A stretch of DNA of 64,000 nucleotides from an uncultured Clostridia bacterium (GCA_944372365.1 CALVYP010000004.1:1-64000); one strand, 5' to 3'. Positions 7,287 through 15,317 are shown, numbered from the stretch's first letter. Program-made: numbers and translations. Notes: generated by a model not told the origin, from the letters alone.

Positions 7287-8643
7287 ATTGTAAATGGTTT
7301 GTATCCAAAAAACTTTTATATTTTTTAACATCTGTAACATCAAGTGCAAAGGCTTGACCAAATTCTACAAAGCTGTTGAAGGAATAAAACTTTTCGTTGC
7401 TGGAATATTTATCCGTAACCAAAATTATCTCTTGAACCCCTTTTTGCCTTTGCAGGTTTATGCCATATTGCATCAATGACGAGGCGATGTGTTTTCTTCT
7501 GAAAATTGGGATTGTTGAAACCTTTGTAACAAACGCTTCAACATTGTTGCTTAACATAACAACAAGCGAAACTGGGTTTTTGTTGTAGTAAGCAATGTAG
7601 GCACTTACCTTGTAGCCATCCTGAACATCGGTTAAGTTTAGCTTTTTAAGGTTTTCAACCTGCAACTTTTCATTTTCGTTTAAATCGCTGGTGTCGGTTT
7701 TGCCGTGATAGCCACGAAGATAAACATCTATAATTTGATCGATGCAGCTTTCGTCAACCTGTTTGTATTCAATGCCTTTAATTTTGCATTTGGTGTTGTT
7801 TAGGTTAAAGCCGTCGATAAGCTTCATCCAAACATCGTTAAACTCAACTGGGAAAAACATTTGCAAGGTGTAGGCATCGCTGACGCGCTGGTTGTAATCT
7901 TTCATGTTAAACGGAATGTAGGCAATTTCTTTAACTTTGTTTTCTTGACATTTTTCTTTAATTTCAACAAGCGTGTCGTAGATGTTTTGATTGTTTTTGA
8001 TTATGCCAAAGTTATAAAACGGCGACCTGTCAACCGTGTTTGAAAGCACCATGTCGTAATCTTTATATTCCGTAACCTCGCTTCCCCAAAAATGTTTGTT
8101 TGCAGTGAAATATCTTTGCGCAACTTTTTCAAAGTTTTTGGTTACCTTTGCGTATTTGATAAGTGCGTATATCACCGACACAAGCATGATCACTTCGCTG
8201 GCTGCGGTTGTGTATGCGCCAAGCAAAATGTCATAAGGAATAAGCAAAAGTGATGAGGCAATATAACCAAACCTAAGCACCCTAACATCCTTTTGCCACG
8301 ATGTGTAAGTTACAAGCGCAAGGTTGATGATCATAAACAAATCGATCAAGTTGTTCCAGAATATGATTGAAATTACAACATAATAAATTTCAAATAAAAT
8401 CATAATAATAGGCTCTGGACGCATGTTGGCTTTGTTGTAGAAAAAGTAAACAACAGTTCTCACAAGCGCACCTGCAACAAGCAATCCACCAAGCAAACTG
8501 CCTGACAAAATATACACCGCAATCATACATGCATTGGTTGCAGCAAGACAAAGCATCATCTTCCATTTCTCTTTTTGGATAAATGAAAGCAAGGTTAAAA
8601 TTACAATAAGCCCACCAAGGCCTTGAACAATCCAAAAGATCAT
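7285..8643 (-). CDS. YgjV-like membrane domain fused to a GNAT acetyltransferase
   Basis: 452 residues. Residues 1-165 hold five to six hydrophobic helices with the spacing of YgjV-type inner membrane proteins (tryptophan near the N-terminus, then YILSGSLLGGLLVAGALVRT). After a linker, residues ~290-440 read as a GNAT domain: VVMLSNNVEAFVTKVSTIPIFRRKHIASSLMQY resembles the acetyl-CoA-binding V-x-x-x-x-R-x-x-G/H-x-A loop. A membrane-tethered N-acetyltransferase is inferred; the substrate is unknown. Ribosome binding site GAGGTGAAAT precedes the ATG and TATAAT lies 21 nt upstream. The gene is single. Confidence 0.65.
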   Translation of the reverse strand: MIFWIVQGLGGLIVILTLLSFIQKEKWKMMLCLAATNACMIAVYILSGSLLGGLLVAGALVRTVVYFFYNKANMRPEPIIMILFEIYYVVISIIFWNNLIDLFMIINLALVTYTSWQKDVRVLRFGYIASSLLLIPYDILLGAYTTAASEVIMLVSVIYALIKYAKVTKNFEKVAQRYFTANKHFWGSEVTEYKDYDMVLSNTVDRSPFYNFGIIKNNQNIYDTLVEIKEKCQENKVKEIAYIPFNMKDYNQRVSDAYTLQMFFPVEFNDVWMKLIDGFNLNNTKCKIKGIEYKQVDESCIDQIIDVYLRGYHGKTDTSDLNENEKLQVENLKKLNLTDVQDGYKVSAYIAYYNKNPVSLVVMLSNNVEAFVTKVSTIPIFRRKHIASSLMQYGINLQRQKGVQEIILVTDKYSSNEKFYSFNSFVEFGQAFALDVTDVKKYKSFLDTNHLQ

Positions 8644-8733
8644 ATTTCACCTCTACAAAAAAATTATAGCAGATATTTTTAAAATTTCATAATAATTATG
8701 GCTATAAAATTTCAAATATATAAAAATTTCAAC

Positions 8734-8757
8734 AAAAAAACAGGTTGAAACCTGTTT
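8734..8757 (-). terminator. Terminator of tRNA-Arg
   Basis: Minus-strand stem AAACAGGTT/AACCTGTTT followed by T residues, directly behind the encoded CCA of the tRNA. Confidence 0.8.
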
Positions 8758-8833
8758 TGGTGACCCCGCCGGGACTCGAACCCAGAACAAAGCCTTAGGA
8801 GGGCTCCGTAATATCCAGTTTTACTACGAGGTC
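8758..8833 (-). tRNA. tRNA-Arg (CCT), CCA encoded
   Basis: Acceptor GACCTCG pairs with CGGGGTC (one G-U), discriminator A, encoded CCA. Anticodon stem GAGCC/GGCTT closes loop CTCCTAA, anticodon CCT (codon AGG). T loop GGTTCGAGTCC is intact. Confidence 0.92.
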
Positions 8834-8994
8834 GCAGTCAAATGCCCGACAACTTATATTAGCACAATCTTTTTTAAAAAGCAATCTTTTGAATAACAAA
8901 ATTGCATTTGATTTGCTTGGTTTTGGCAAACTAATTTTTTTTGTAAATTGTTAAGTTTATTTTAAATTTATTTTGTAAATATTAAACAAAATGC

Positions 8995-9000
8995 TATAAT
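8995..9000 (+). promoter_or_regulatory. -10 element of the OYE-type reductase gene
   Basis: TATAAT 22 nt before the ATG at 9023. The -35 region is a poor match (TTGTAA at 8973-8978, 16-nt spacer). The rest of 8834-8994 is AT-rich and holds nothing else recognisable. Confidence 0.55.
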
Positions 9001-9022
9001 TTTGATTAAGGAGAGAGAAATT

Positions 9023-11074
9023 ATGCAAAAAAAATATCAACCACTGTTCACACCTTGGAAAATTGGCAATGTTGAAATTAAAAATCGTTTCGTCATTTGC
9101 CCTATGGGTGGAACATCACTTTTTGGCTGGATGGAAAATCATCATTTTGACAAGGATGCTGCCGACTTTTTTTTAGAGCTTGCAAAAAATAATGTCGGGC
9201 TTATCATTCCTGGCATTGCGCCAATAAGAAATTTGATGGGCGGAAGTTGGCTTTATAAAGCAAACGGCGCTTTCAAAAAACTTAAACCTTACATGGAGCA
9301 AATTCATGCAACAGGCGCTAAACTTTTTGTTCAACTTACTGCTGGTTTCGGTCGTTCTTTTTCAATTCCAACCATGCTTGTGCCAATGCTTAAAAACAAA
9401 GTTTTGGGCGCAATTTTAAAACCTTTTATTGATGTGTCAAGAATTTGCGCTTCGCCAAGCCGTTTGCCATCTAGATGGGCGGAAGGTGTTTATTGCAGAC
9501 CATTAAAAAAGAAAGAAATTGAAAAAATGATTGAAGGTTTTGCTAAAACTGCAAAGCGCTGTAAAGATGCCGGCGTTGACGGCGTTGAAATCCACGCAGT
9601 GCATGAAGGATATTTGCTTGATCAGTTCACCACCGAATACACCAACCAACGCACAGACGAATATGGCGGAAGTTTTGAAAACCGCTATCGCTTCCCTGTT
9701 GCAATCGTTAAAGCAATTAAAAAAGCGTGTGGAGATGACTATCCTGTTTCGCTGCGCTATTCGGTTGTAAGCAAAACCAAAGGTTTTTGCGAGGGCGCTC
9801 TGCCTGGTGAAAAATTTAAAGAAGTTGGCAGAGATATGGCTGAAAGCGAAAAGGCTGCAAAATATCTGCAAGACGCTGGATATGATATGCTTAACTGCGA
9901 CAACGGCACATATGATGCGTGGTATTGGGCTCACCCACCTGCTTACATGCCAAACAACTGCAATTTGGAAGAAGTTGAACACATTCGCAAATTTGTTGAC
10001 ATCCCTGTTGTGTGTGCGGGCAAAATGGTTCCTGAAACTGGTGCTAAGGCAGTTAAAGACGGCAAAATTGACGGCGTTGGTTTTGCTAGGCAATTTTTGG
10101 TTGATCATCAGTGGATAACCAAACTTATGGAAGATAAAGAAGACGACATCATGCCATGTATACACTGCCACAACGGCTGCTTCCCTTTGTCGCACTATAA
10201 AGGCATTGCGTGCGGAGCGGCTATGGAAGACTCTAAACATATGTCTAGATGCGCACTTAATCCACTAACCATGCAAAACCATAAATTTGACATCATTCCT
10301 GCCAAACGCAAAAAGCGTGTTGCCGTGATTGGCGGAGGCGTTGGCGGAATTGAAGTTGCCAGAATTGCAACTCTGCGTGGCCATGAAGTGACAATCTATG
10401 AAAAAACAGATAAACTTGGCGGCGTGTTCATCCCTGCCGCTGCGCCAAGCTTTAAAGAAGCAGACAAAAAACTTATCGAATGGTATAGGCGTCAAATTGC
10501 GTCACTGCCAATCAAAGTTGTTTATAACACCGAAATCACCGACATTTCAAAACTTGATGCCGATGAAATTGTTATCGCAACAGGCTCTAAGGCAAAAACC
10601 TTGAAAGTTGCAGGCGGAGAAAAAGCCATTGATGCAGTTGAATATTTAAACGGCAAGGAAGTTGGTGACAATGTTGTAATCATCGGCGGCGGACTTACCG
10701 GCTGCGAAGTGGCATACGACCTATATTTGAAAGGCAAAAAACCTGTGATTGTTGAAGCGCTTAACGACCTTATGGTGTCAAACGGCCTTTGCCTTGCAAA
10801 CTCTTCATATTTGAGAGATTTCTTTAAACTCAACAAAGTTCCTGTTTATCTTGAAAGCAAAGTTAAAGAAATTAAAGATGGCAAAGTTGTCATCCTTGCA
10901 AAAGACGGACAAGAAATTGAAATTAAAGCAAACAGCGTGATAAGTGCGATTGGCTACACCCCTGCACCGCTTGCTAAGAAGTCTAAGCATGTTCACATTG
11001 TTGGTGACGCATTAAAAGTTGGCAACCTGCGCACAGTTGTATGGCGCGCTTGGGAAGTTGCGGAGAAGATTTAA
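9023..11074 (+). CDS. NADH:flavin oxidoreductase / 2-enoate (dienoyl-CoA) reductase family
   Basis: 683 residues from MQKKYQPLF; AAGGAGAG precedes this ATG, so the TTG at 9002 is not the start. Order: old-yellow-enzyme TIM barrel (1-~370, with GVDGVEIHAVHEGYLLDQF and TDEYGGSFENR), an Fe-S cluster motif (CIHCHNGC with a distant Cys in MSRCALNP), an FAD Rossmann site VAVIGGGVGGIEVARIA (~430) and an NAD(P) site VVIIGGGLTGCEVA (~555). This is the layout of 2,4-dienoyl-CoA reductase, 2-enoate reductase and BaiCD/BaiH: cytosolic reduction of activated C=C bonds with FMN, FAD and a 4Fe-4S cluster. The substrate is not predictable. It is a single-gene unit. Confidence 0.88.
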   Translation: MQKKYQPLFTPWKIGNVEIKNRFVICPMGGTSLFGWMENHHFDKDAADFFLELAKNNVGLIIPGIAPIRNLMGGSWLYKANGAFKKLKPYMEQIHATGAKLFVQLTAGFGRSFSIPTMLVPMLKNKVLGAILKPFIDVSRICASPSRLPSRWAEGVYCRPLKKKEIEKMIEGFAKTAKRCKDAGVDGVEIHAVHEGYLLDQFTTEYTNQRTDEYGGSFENRYRFPVAIVKAIKKACGDDYPVSLRYSVVSKTKGFCEGALPGEKFKEVGRDMAESEKAAKYLQDAGYDMLNCDNGTYDAWYWAHPPAYMPNNCNLEEVEHIRKFVDIPVVCAGKMVPETGAKAVKDGKIDGVGFARQFLVDHQWITKLMEDKEDDIMPCIHCHNGCFPLSHYKGIACGAAMEDSKHMSRCALNPLTMQNHKFDIIPAKRKKRVAVIGGGVGGIEVARIATLRGHEVTIYEKTDKLGGVFIPAAAPSFKEADKKLIEWYRRQIASLPIKVVYNTEITDISKLDADEIVIATGSKAKTLKVAGGEKAIDAVEYLNGKEVGDNVVIIGGGLTGCEVAYDLYLKGKKPVIVEALNDLMVSNGLCLANSSYLRDFFKLNKVPVYLESKVKEIKDGKVVILAKDGQEIEIKANSVISAIGYTPAPLAKKSKHVHIVGDALKVGNLRTVVWRAWEVAEKI

Positions 11075-11082
11075 TTTATCAA

Positions 11083-11115
11083 AAAAGAACTTTATTTTAA
11101 CTTAAAGTTCTTTTT
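11083..11115. terminator. Bidirectional terminator between convergent genes
   Basis: AAAAAAGAACTTTA and TAAAGTTCTTTTTTT flank a short loop. It serves the reductase gene (+) and the HAD gene (-), which end 41 nt apart. Confidence 0.85.
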
Positions 11116-11802
11116 TTAACCATTTTTATCGCAATATTTGATGATTTGGGTTAAATTTTCGCAGTTTTCAATTGCATTATGCCAAATGTTTTTATTGGAA
11201 AAGTCTGTGCCATCAGGGTTTATGCACAATGTGTCAACGCCGCTTAAACAAACCGCTTCGTCATTAGCGCCATTTCCCACAAAAAGAATTTCGCTGTTTT
11301 TTAAATTATATTTTTGCTTTAATTGTTCAATATACTGATTTTTGTTTTCTAAATTATGGTCTGGATGAGCATAGCCAGTAAGTTTGCCATGAGAATCAAA
11401 AATTAAATCATAGGTTTGGATTGAAGTGATAAATTTGTCCACCTTCGCGCGCTTCAACACCTTGTCGATAATCTGTCTGATTCCACCGGAAAGAACAAAA
11501 ATTTTAACGCCGTCGTCATAAAGGTGCTTGAATGTTTGATAAACCCCCGGCAAAAGTTTTATTGTTTTGGCAATGTTATGTAAATTTTTTAACTCAACAT
11601 TTTTTTCTTTGAATCTTTCAATCACAAGGTCAAACCATTGCTTAATGTCAATCTCATGGCGCGCATATTTTTGATATAAAAAATCATCGTAAGACAGCTC
11701 ATCAATGCTTTTCCAAACTTCTTGCCAGCAGTTGCTTCCCTTACGATTTTGTGTCAATGTTCCGTCAAAATCAAAAACTATTGCTTTTAACATCGCTCCC
11801 AT
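11116..11802 (-). CDS. HAD-superfamily phosphatase (SerB-like)
   Basis: 228 residues. Motif I is VFDFDGTLT with the nucleophile and acid Asp pair, motif II is FVLSGG, and motif IV is FVGNGANDEAV; the lysine of motif III lies in the segment between. The cap is helical, as in phosphoserine phosphatase-like enzymes. It hydrolyses a phosphate monoester; the substrate is unknown. Start choice: TTGACA, a 17-nt spacer and TATTTA end 6 nt before the ATG at 11802, so a leaderless start there (MGAMLKAIVF) is preferred over the internal ATG at 11793. Confidence 0.82.
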   Translation of the reverse strand: MGAMLKAIVFDFDGTLTQNRKGSNCWQEVWKSIDELSYDDFLYQKYARHEIDIKQWFDLVIERFKEKNVELKNLHNIAKTIKLLPGVYQTFKHLYDDGVKIFVLSGGIRQIIDKVLKRAKVDKFITSIQTYDLIFDSHGKLTGYAHPDHNLENKNQYIEQLKQKYNLKNSEILFVGNGANDEAVCLSGVDTLCINPDGTDFSNKNIWHNAIENCENLTQIIKYCDKNG

Positions 11803-11808
11803 AATATA

Positions 11809-11837
11809 TAAATAGCATGATTAAACAACTCTGTCAA
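11809..11837 (-). promoter_or_regulatory. Promoter of leaderless HAD gene
   Basis: Minus-strand TTGACA (11837-11832), 17-nt spacer, TATTTA (11814-11809), 6 nt to the ATG. Confidence 0.7.
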
Positions 11838-11895
11838 TTAAAATGGGGGAGAAAAAAACTTTGCTTTTCCGCCCGTTCAAGTCCCATCAAATTGT

Positions 11896-11918
11896 AAAAA
11901 ACAAGCCTAACGGCTTGT
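11896..11918 (-). terminator. Terminator of tRNA-Leu (TAA)
   Basis: Minus-strand stem ACAAGCC/GGCTTGT with loop GTTA, then T6. The stem sequence is the same as in the terminators behind the tRNA-Leu at 6162. Confidence 0.82.
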
Positions 11919-11922
11919 TTTG

Positions 11923-12008
11923 TGGTGCTGGTGGTGGGACTTGAACCCACACGAAGTTGCCCTCTCAGGATTTTAAGTCCTGTGCGTCTGCCATTCCGCC
12001 ACACCAGC
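11923..12008 (-). tRNA. tRNA-Leu (TAA), CCA encoded
   Basis: Acceptor GCTGGTG/CACCAGC, discriminator A, encoded CCA. Anticodon stem CAGGA/TCCTG closes loop CTTAAAA, anticodon TAA (codon UUA). The long class II variable arm GAGAGGGCAACTTC and an intact T arm are present. Confidence 0.93.
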
Positions 12009-12050
12009 ATGTGTTTGCTTTTGCTTTTCATAATATTAAATTGTTTTGTT

Positions 12051-12134
12051 GCACAGGACTTTTAAGCCCTGCGCGTCTGCCACTGACACCCTTAAAATAC
12101 AAGCATTTTAAGGGAACCCGACCGCCACACCAGC
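12051..12134 (-). pseudogene. Defective 5' half-copy of tRNA-Leu (TAA) with 39-nt D-arm insertion
   Basis: Copies the 5' acceptor strand, D arm and anticodon arm of the tRNA at 11923-12008, including about 11 bp of 5' flank, then stops before the variable arm. Between GTGGCGG and TGGCAGACGC lies a 39-nt insertion (12083-12121) with the perfect stem CCCTTAAAAT/ATTTTAAGGG. The insertion is a close relative of the one at 6296-6334. Without a 3' half this cannot make a tRNA. Confidence 0.82.
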
Positions 12135-12180
12135 ATGTGTTTGCTCGGGCGAAACTTGTCCTGCCCTTACAAAAAAAATA

Positions 12181-12255
12181 TGGAGGTACCACCCGGATTC
12201 GAACCGGGGAATGAAGGTTTTGCAGACCTTTGCCTTACCGCTTGGCTATGGTACC
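12181..12255 (-). tRNA. tRNA-Cys (GCA), CCA encoded
   Basis: Acceptor GGTACCA/TGGTACC, discriminator T (U73, the Cys identity base), encoded CCA. Anticodon loop CTGCAAA, anticodon GCA. All arms are intact. Confidence 0.93.
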
Positions 12256-12343
12256 GTTTGTGAACATAACTAAAATACCATAAATCTGTAAATTAGTCAA
12301 TTATTTTTATGCAAAAACGCACAAATATGTGATTTTTTACAAG

Positions 12344-12366
12344 AAAAAACTGAGCGAACGCTCAGT
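12344..12366 (-). terminator. Terminator overlapping the sufB stop codon
   Basis: Minus-strand stem ACTGAGCG/CGCTCAGT followed by T6. The TGA stop of the upstream gene is part of the first arm. Confidence 0.85.
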
Positions 12367-13288
12367 TATCTCCCATCAAAAAACCTTGAATTATCGCTTC
12401 TTCTGCCTGCTGTCTAGTCAGCCCAAGAGTCATAAGTTTGATAAGTTCCTCGCCTGCAATTTTGCCAATCGCTGCTTCATGGATAAGCGAGGCGTTGCAA
12501 TCTGCAGCATCAATCTTTGGCACGGAAACAATGCGAGCTTCATCAAGCAAAATGCCGTCACATTCCACATGCCCAAAGCACTGGTTTTTGCCGATAAGCG
12601 TTGATTTAAACTGCTGCGTTGAATAATTTTTTGCCACGCTGCGGCTGACAATTTGCGCGCTGCTGCCTGCTCCAATCAAATTGATTTTAAAATCGGTGTC
12701 GGCGGTTTGGAAATCGGTTGTCAGCAGTTTTTCGGTTACAATAAGTTTGGCTTTGTTTTTTAAACTTGCGTAAGTTTTGCGCACCGTGGAAGTTACACCG
12801 CCAATTTGAATTGTTTGCATATCCATTTGGCTGCCGTCATCCTGATAAATTTTTGTGGTTGGATTTAAAATTTTGCCGCCGCTGTCTTCGCCCTCGCCCA
12901 CATGGCTTTCGTAATATTTCACCCTGCTGTTTTTTGCCAAATGAAAGGTGTGAATGCCGTTGTGCGTGCTGGAATTGCACGAAGAATTGTGAATGCCGCA
13001 CCCAGCAATTATGGTTATATCTGCATTTTCGCCGATATAAAAATCATTGTAAACCACCTCGTCAATGCCGCCAATGGTTATCAGCACTGGAATGTGCACG
13101 CTTTTGCCTTTTACGTTGGGCTTGACAAAAACATCAATGCCACTGCCATCTTTTTTGGGCACGATTTCAATTTCGCTGGTGGAAGTTCTTTTAACTGCCT
13201 CGCCGTTTTTTCGAATGTTTACAGCACCCACAGGAATTTTGTGCAGCCCCGAAACCTTTTCAAGCAACGCCATTTCGATTTTATTCAT
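12362..13288 (-). CDS. sufB: SufB-type Fe-S scaffold, short (minimal SufBC system)
   Basis: 308 residues, well below SufB (~465) or SufD (~430). The C-terminal half keeps the beta-helix core and catalytic region: GHVECDGILL aligns with the SufB cysteine that accepts sulfur, and LIHEAAIGKI with the His-Glu pair at the SufB-SufD interface; GLTRQQAEEAIIQGF is the family's C-terminal signature. The N-terminal domain of long SufB proteins is absent. The start at MNKIEMALLEKV has GAGGTGAG 3-4 nt upstream and overlaps the sufC stop by 8 nt, so the two are translationally coupled. With SufC it should form an Fe-S assembly complex, as in the minimal SMS-type systems of anaerobes. No cysteine desulfurase gene is adjacent. 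Confidence 0.85.
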   Translation of the reverse strand: MNKIEMALLEKVSGLHKIPVGAVNIRKNGEAVKRTSTSEIEIVPKKDGSGIDVFVKPNVKGKSVHIPVLITIGGIDEVVYNDFYIGENADITIIAGCGIHNSSCNSSTHNGIHTFHLAKNSRVKYYESHVGEGEDSGGKILNPTTKIYQDDGSQMDMQTIQIGGVTSTVRKTYASLKNKAKLIVTEKLLTTDFQTADTDFKINLIGAGSSAQIVSRSVAKNYSTQQFKSTLIGKNQCFGHVECDGILLDEARIVSVPKIDAADCNASLIHEAAIGKIAGEELIKLMTLGLTRQQAEEAIIQGFLMGDN

Positions 13289-13994
13289 GCTCACCTCGCA
13301 ATTTGTTGCACTGGTTGCTTTCAATAAGCGGCGCAATTTGTTTATATTTGCCAGTCTTCTCAACTTTGCCTTGCTTGATTAAAATCACTTCGTCAGCAAT
13401 CTGCAAAATCTTTTTTTGGTGGCTTACGATTATATTTATACAATTTTTCAAATTTTTGAATATGTTTGTAAGGTTTTCAAAGCTCCACAAGTCTATCCCC
13501 GCCTCTGGCTCGTCAAATATGTTGACTTTCGCATTTCTGCATAGCGCCATTGCAAGTTCGATTCGCTTTAACTCTCCGCCTGAAAGTTTATCATCAAGCG
13601 CGCGGTCGATGTAATCTCTTGCGCACAGCCCAACCATAGAAAGATAGTGGCATAGCGTAGCAAAATCATTCTTCTTGCCGCTTGCCCAATCAAGCAAATC
13701 ACGCACCTTCAAGCCTTTAAATTTTACTGGTTGCTGAAAAGCGTAGCTTATGCCAAGATTTGCGCGCTGGTTTATTTCAAGATTATCCAAACTCACTCCG
13801 TTTAAGGTTATGTTGCCACTTGTTGGAGTTTCAATGCCCATGATAAGTTTGACAAGCGTAGACTTGCCACTACCGTTTGGGCCGGTGATGACATATGTTT
13901 TCCCATCTTCAAAAGTTAAACTTACATTGTCAAGAATGGTTTTGTTGAGCCCGTCTTCTTCAACAATGTAACTTATATTTTCAAGTTTTAACAT
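13281..13994 (-). CDS. sufC: SufC ATPase of Fe-S cluster assembly
   Basis: 237 residues, family length. Walker A GPNGSGKST (~38-46), the SufC-like Q-loop YAFQQPVKFKGLKVRDLL, ABC signature LSGGELKRIELA (~138) and Walker B NIFDEPEAGID (~158) are all present, followed by the H-loop VSHQ. SufC hydrolyses ATP to remodel the SufB scaffold. No ribosome binding site precedes the ATG; TTGACA-17-TATCAT ends 6 nt before it, so it is probably leaderless and leads the two-gene operon. Confidence 0.92.
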   Translation of the reverse strand: MLKLENISYIVEEDGLNKTILDNVSLTFEDGKTYVITGPNGSGKSTLVKLIMGIETPTSGNITLNGVSLDNLEINQRANLGISYAFQQPVKFKGLKVRDLLDWASGKKNDFATLCHYLSMVGLCARDYIDRALDDKLSGGELKRIELAMALCRNAKVNIFDEPEAGIDLWSFENLTNIFKNLKNCINIIVSHQKKILQIADEVILIKQGKVEKTGKYKQIAPLIESNQCNKLRGEHE

Positions 13995-14000
13995 AACTTA

Positions 14001-14029
14001 ATGATAGCATTATATTTTTTTTATGTCAA
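14001..14029 (-). promoter_or_regulatory. Promoter of leaderless sufC
   Basis: Minus-strand TTGACA (14029-14024), 17-nt spacer, TATCAT (14006-14001), then exactly 6 nt to the ATG. Confidence 0.75.
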
Positions 14030-14063
14030 CAAATAGAAACTTTGTTTTGTATTAACGATAAGT

Positions 14064-14092
14064 TTGACTTTTAAAATTCAATTGTTTATTAT
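14064..14092 (+). promoter_or_regulatory. Promoter of leaderless prephenate dehydratase-like gene
   Basis: TTGACT (14064-14069), 17-nt spacer, TATTAT (14087-14092), 7 nt to the ATG at 14100. Confidence 0.65.
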
Positions 14093-14099
14093 TAAATTG

Positions 14100-14729
14100 A
14101 TGACTATCACTAACATGAAAAATCAATGTAAAATTGGATACCAGGGTGCAAAATATAGTTATAGCGAGTTTGCAACAACTAAATTTATAGCAAAAATGGG
14201 ATATAAAAATGTTCAAACATATCCTCTGACTTCTTCTAATAATGTTGCAAAAAGTCTATTAGAAAAAACTATAGATTTTGGAGTTGTTGCCGTAAAAAAT
14301 AATATTGGCGGTCTTGTAAACGAAAGCAAAAAAATTTTATCTAATAAAAAATTTCAAGTGCTGCAAACGCTTGAAATGAACATTAGCCATTGTCTTTTTA
14401 TATACGATAAGGAAAACGCAAATAAAATTGATTTGATTGTTTCACATGAGCAAGCATTAAAGCAGTGTAAAAACTTTATTAAAAATAATTTTCCGACTTG
14501 TAAAATACAAAAATATGTCGACACTGCAAAAAGTGCAGAAGATTTAAAAAATGGGATTTTAACTCAAACAAGCGCAGTTATCTGCAGCGAACCGGCAGGG
14601 CTTGCAAATAATTTATTTTTATTTAAAAGAAATATTGCAGACATGCCAAGCAAAACCACATTTGCACTTTTAAAATTAAGTTGTAATTCGCCCGAGAGAT
14701 GCGATAGAAAACCAAAAAATCGCGGTTAG
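14100..14729 (+). CDS. Prephenate dehydratase-like protein, C-terminally altered
   Basis: 209 residues from the leaderless start MTITNMKNQ. KIGYQGAKYSYSEFATTKF matches the N-terminal substrate-binding lobe of prephenate dehydratase (G-x-x-G-s-f-s-x-x-A), and the SHEQALKQCKNFI segment matches the second lobe (HPQAL-x-Q). The conserved catalytic TRF near the domain end reads TTF (SKTTFALL), so the arginine is missing. No ACT regulatory domain follows. The final residues KPKNRG and the stop codon are supplied by the 220-bp tandem repeat that begins at 14711. The protein may be a degenerating enzyme or a repurposed binding protein; normal dehydratase activity is doubtful. Confidence 0.7.
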   Translation: MTITNMKNQCKIGYQGAKYSYSEFATTKFIAKMGYKNVQTYPLTSSNNVAKSLLEKTIDFGVVAVKNNIGGLVNESKKILSNKKFQVLQTLEMNISHCLFIYDKENANKIDLIVSHEQALKQCKNFIKNNFPTCKIQKYVDTAKSAEDLKNGILTQTSAVICSEPAGLANNLFLFKRNIADMPSKTTFALLKLSCNSPERCDRKPKNRG

Positions 14730-15202
14730 CCGTATGGCGTGCCCGCGATAATTTTTTGGTTGCTTAAATTCAAATATGCCGTGACAGAAAAATATGCTTT
14801 GATAAAATCTTGGAGTCAAATTTTCATGAGGCAAAGGCTGTGCCTGTTCATGAAAATTTGCGAACCCCTATTCAGCGCCAGGCGAGTCCAGCGGCGAGCC
14901 CAGCGAGGCGGAAAGGGGCTCGTGGGGAAAACCAAAAAATCGCGGTTAGCCGTATGGCGTGCCCGCGATAATTTTTTGGTTGCTTAAATTCAAATATGCC
15001 GTGACAGAAAAATATGCTTTGATAAAATCTTGGAGTCAAATTTTCATGAGGCAAAGGCTGTGCCTGTTCATGAAAATTTGCGAACCCCTATTCAGCGCCA
15101 GGCGAGTCCAGCGGCGAGCCCAGCGAGGCGGAAAGGGGCTCGTGGGGAAAACCAAAAAATCGCGGTTAGCCGTATGGCGTGCCCGCGATAATTTTTTGGT
15201 TG
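14711..15202. repeat. 220-bp tandem repeat, about 2.2 copies
   Basis: The unit beginning ACCAAAAAATCGCGG recurs at 14711, 14931 and 15151: two full copies and a 52-bp partial one, essentially identical. Each unit has a hairpin ACCAAAAAAT-CGCGG ... CCGCG-ATTTTTTGGT, a second imperfect palindrome AAATTTTCATGA/TCATGAAAATTT and a GC-rich part CGAACCCC ... GGGGCTCG. The array ends at tRNA-Gly. Open frames running through it are period artefacts. The high identity suggests a recent duplication. No known family is recognised. Confidence 0.92.
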
Positions 15203-15213
15203 TCCCCACGATA

Positions 15214-15289
15214 TGGAGCGGAAGACGGGGTTCGAACCCGCGACCTTTGCCTTGGCAAGGCAACGCTCTACCAACTGAGCCACTCCCGC
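15214..15289 (-). tRNA. tRNA-Gly (GCC), CCA encoded
   Basis: Acceptor GCGGGAG/CTTCCGC, discriminator T, encoded CCA. Anticodon stem TTGCC/GGCAA closes TTGCCAA, anticodon GCC. T loop GGTTCGAACCC is intact. It sits directly against the 220-bp repeat array. Confidence 0.93.
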
Positions 15290-15317
15290 ATGTTTTTTAT
15301 CGCATTTTATTGCAAGA

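Noticed and set aside
9503-10240. A 245-codon open frame on the minus strand
   Set aside because: It lies wholly inside the well-supported oxidoreductase gene on the other strand and has a low-complexity, Phe/Asn-rich product.
13286-13363. Longer sufB start 25 codons upstream
   Set aside because: The upstream part lies inside sufC in another frame, and the internal ATG has a strong ribosome binding site.
14711-15202. CRISPR array
   Set aside because: The units are 220 bp, identical throughout, with no spacer-like variable part and no cas genes.
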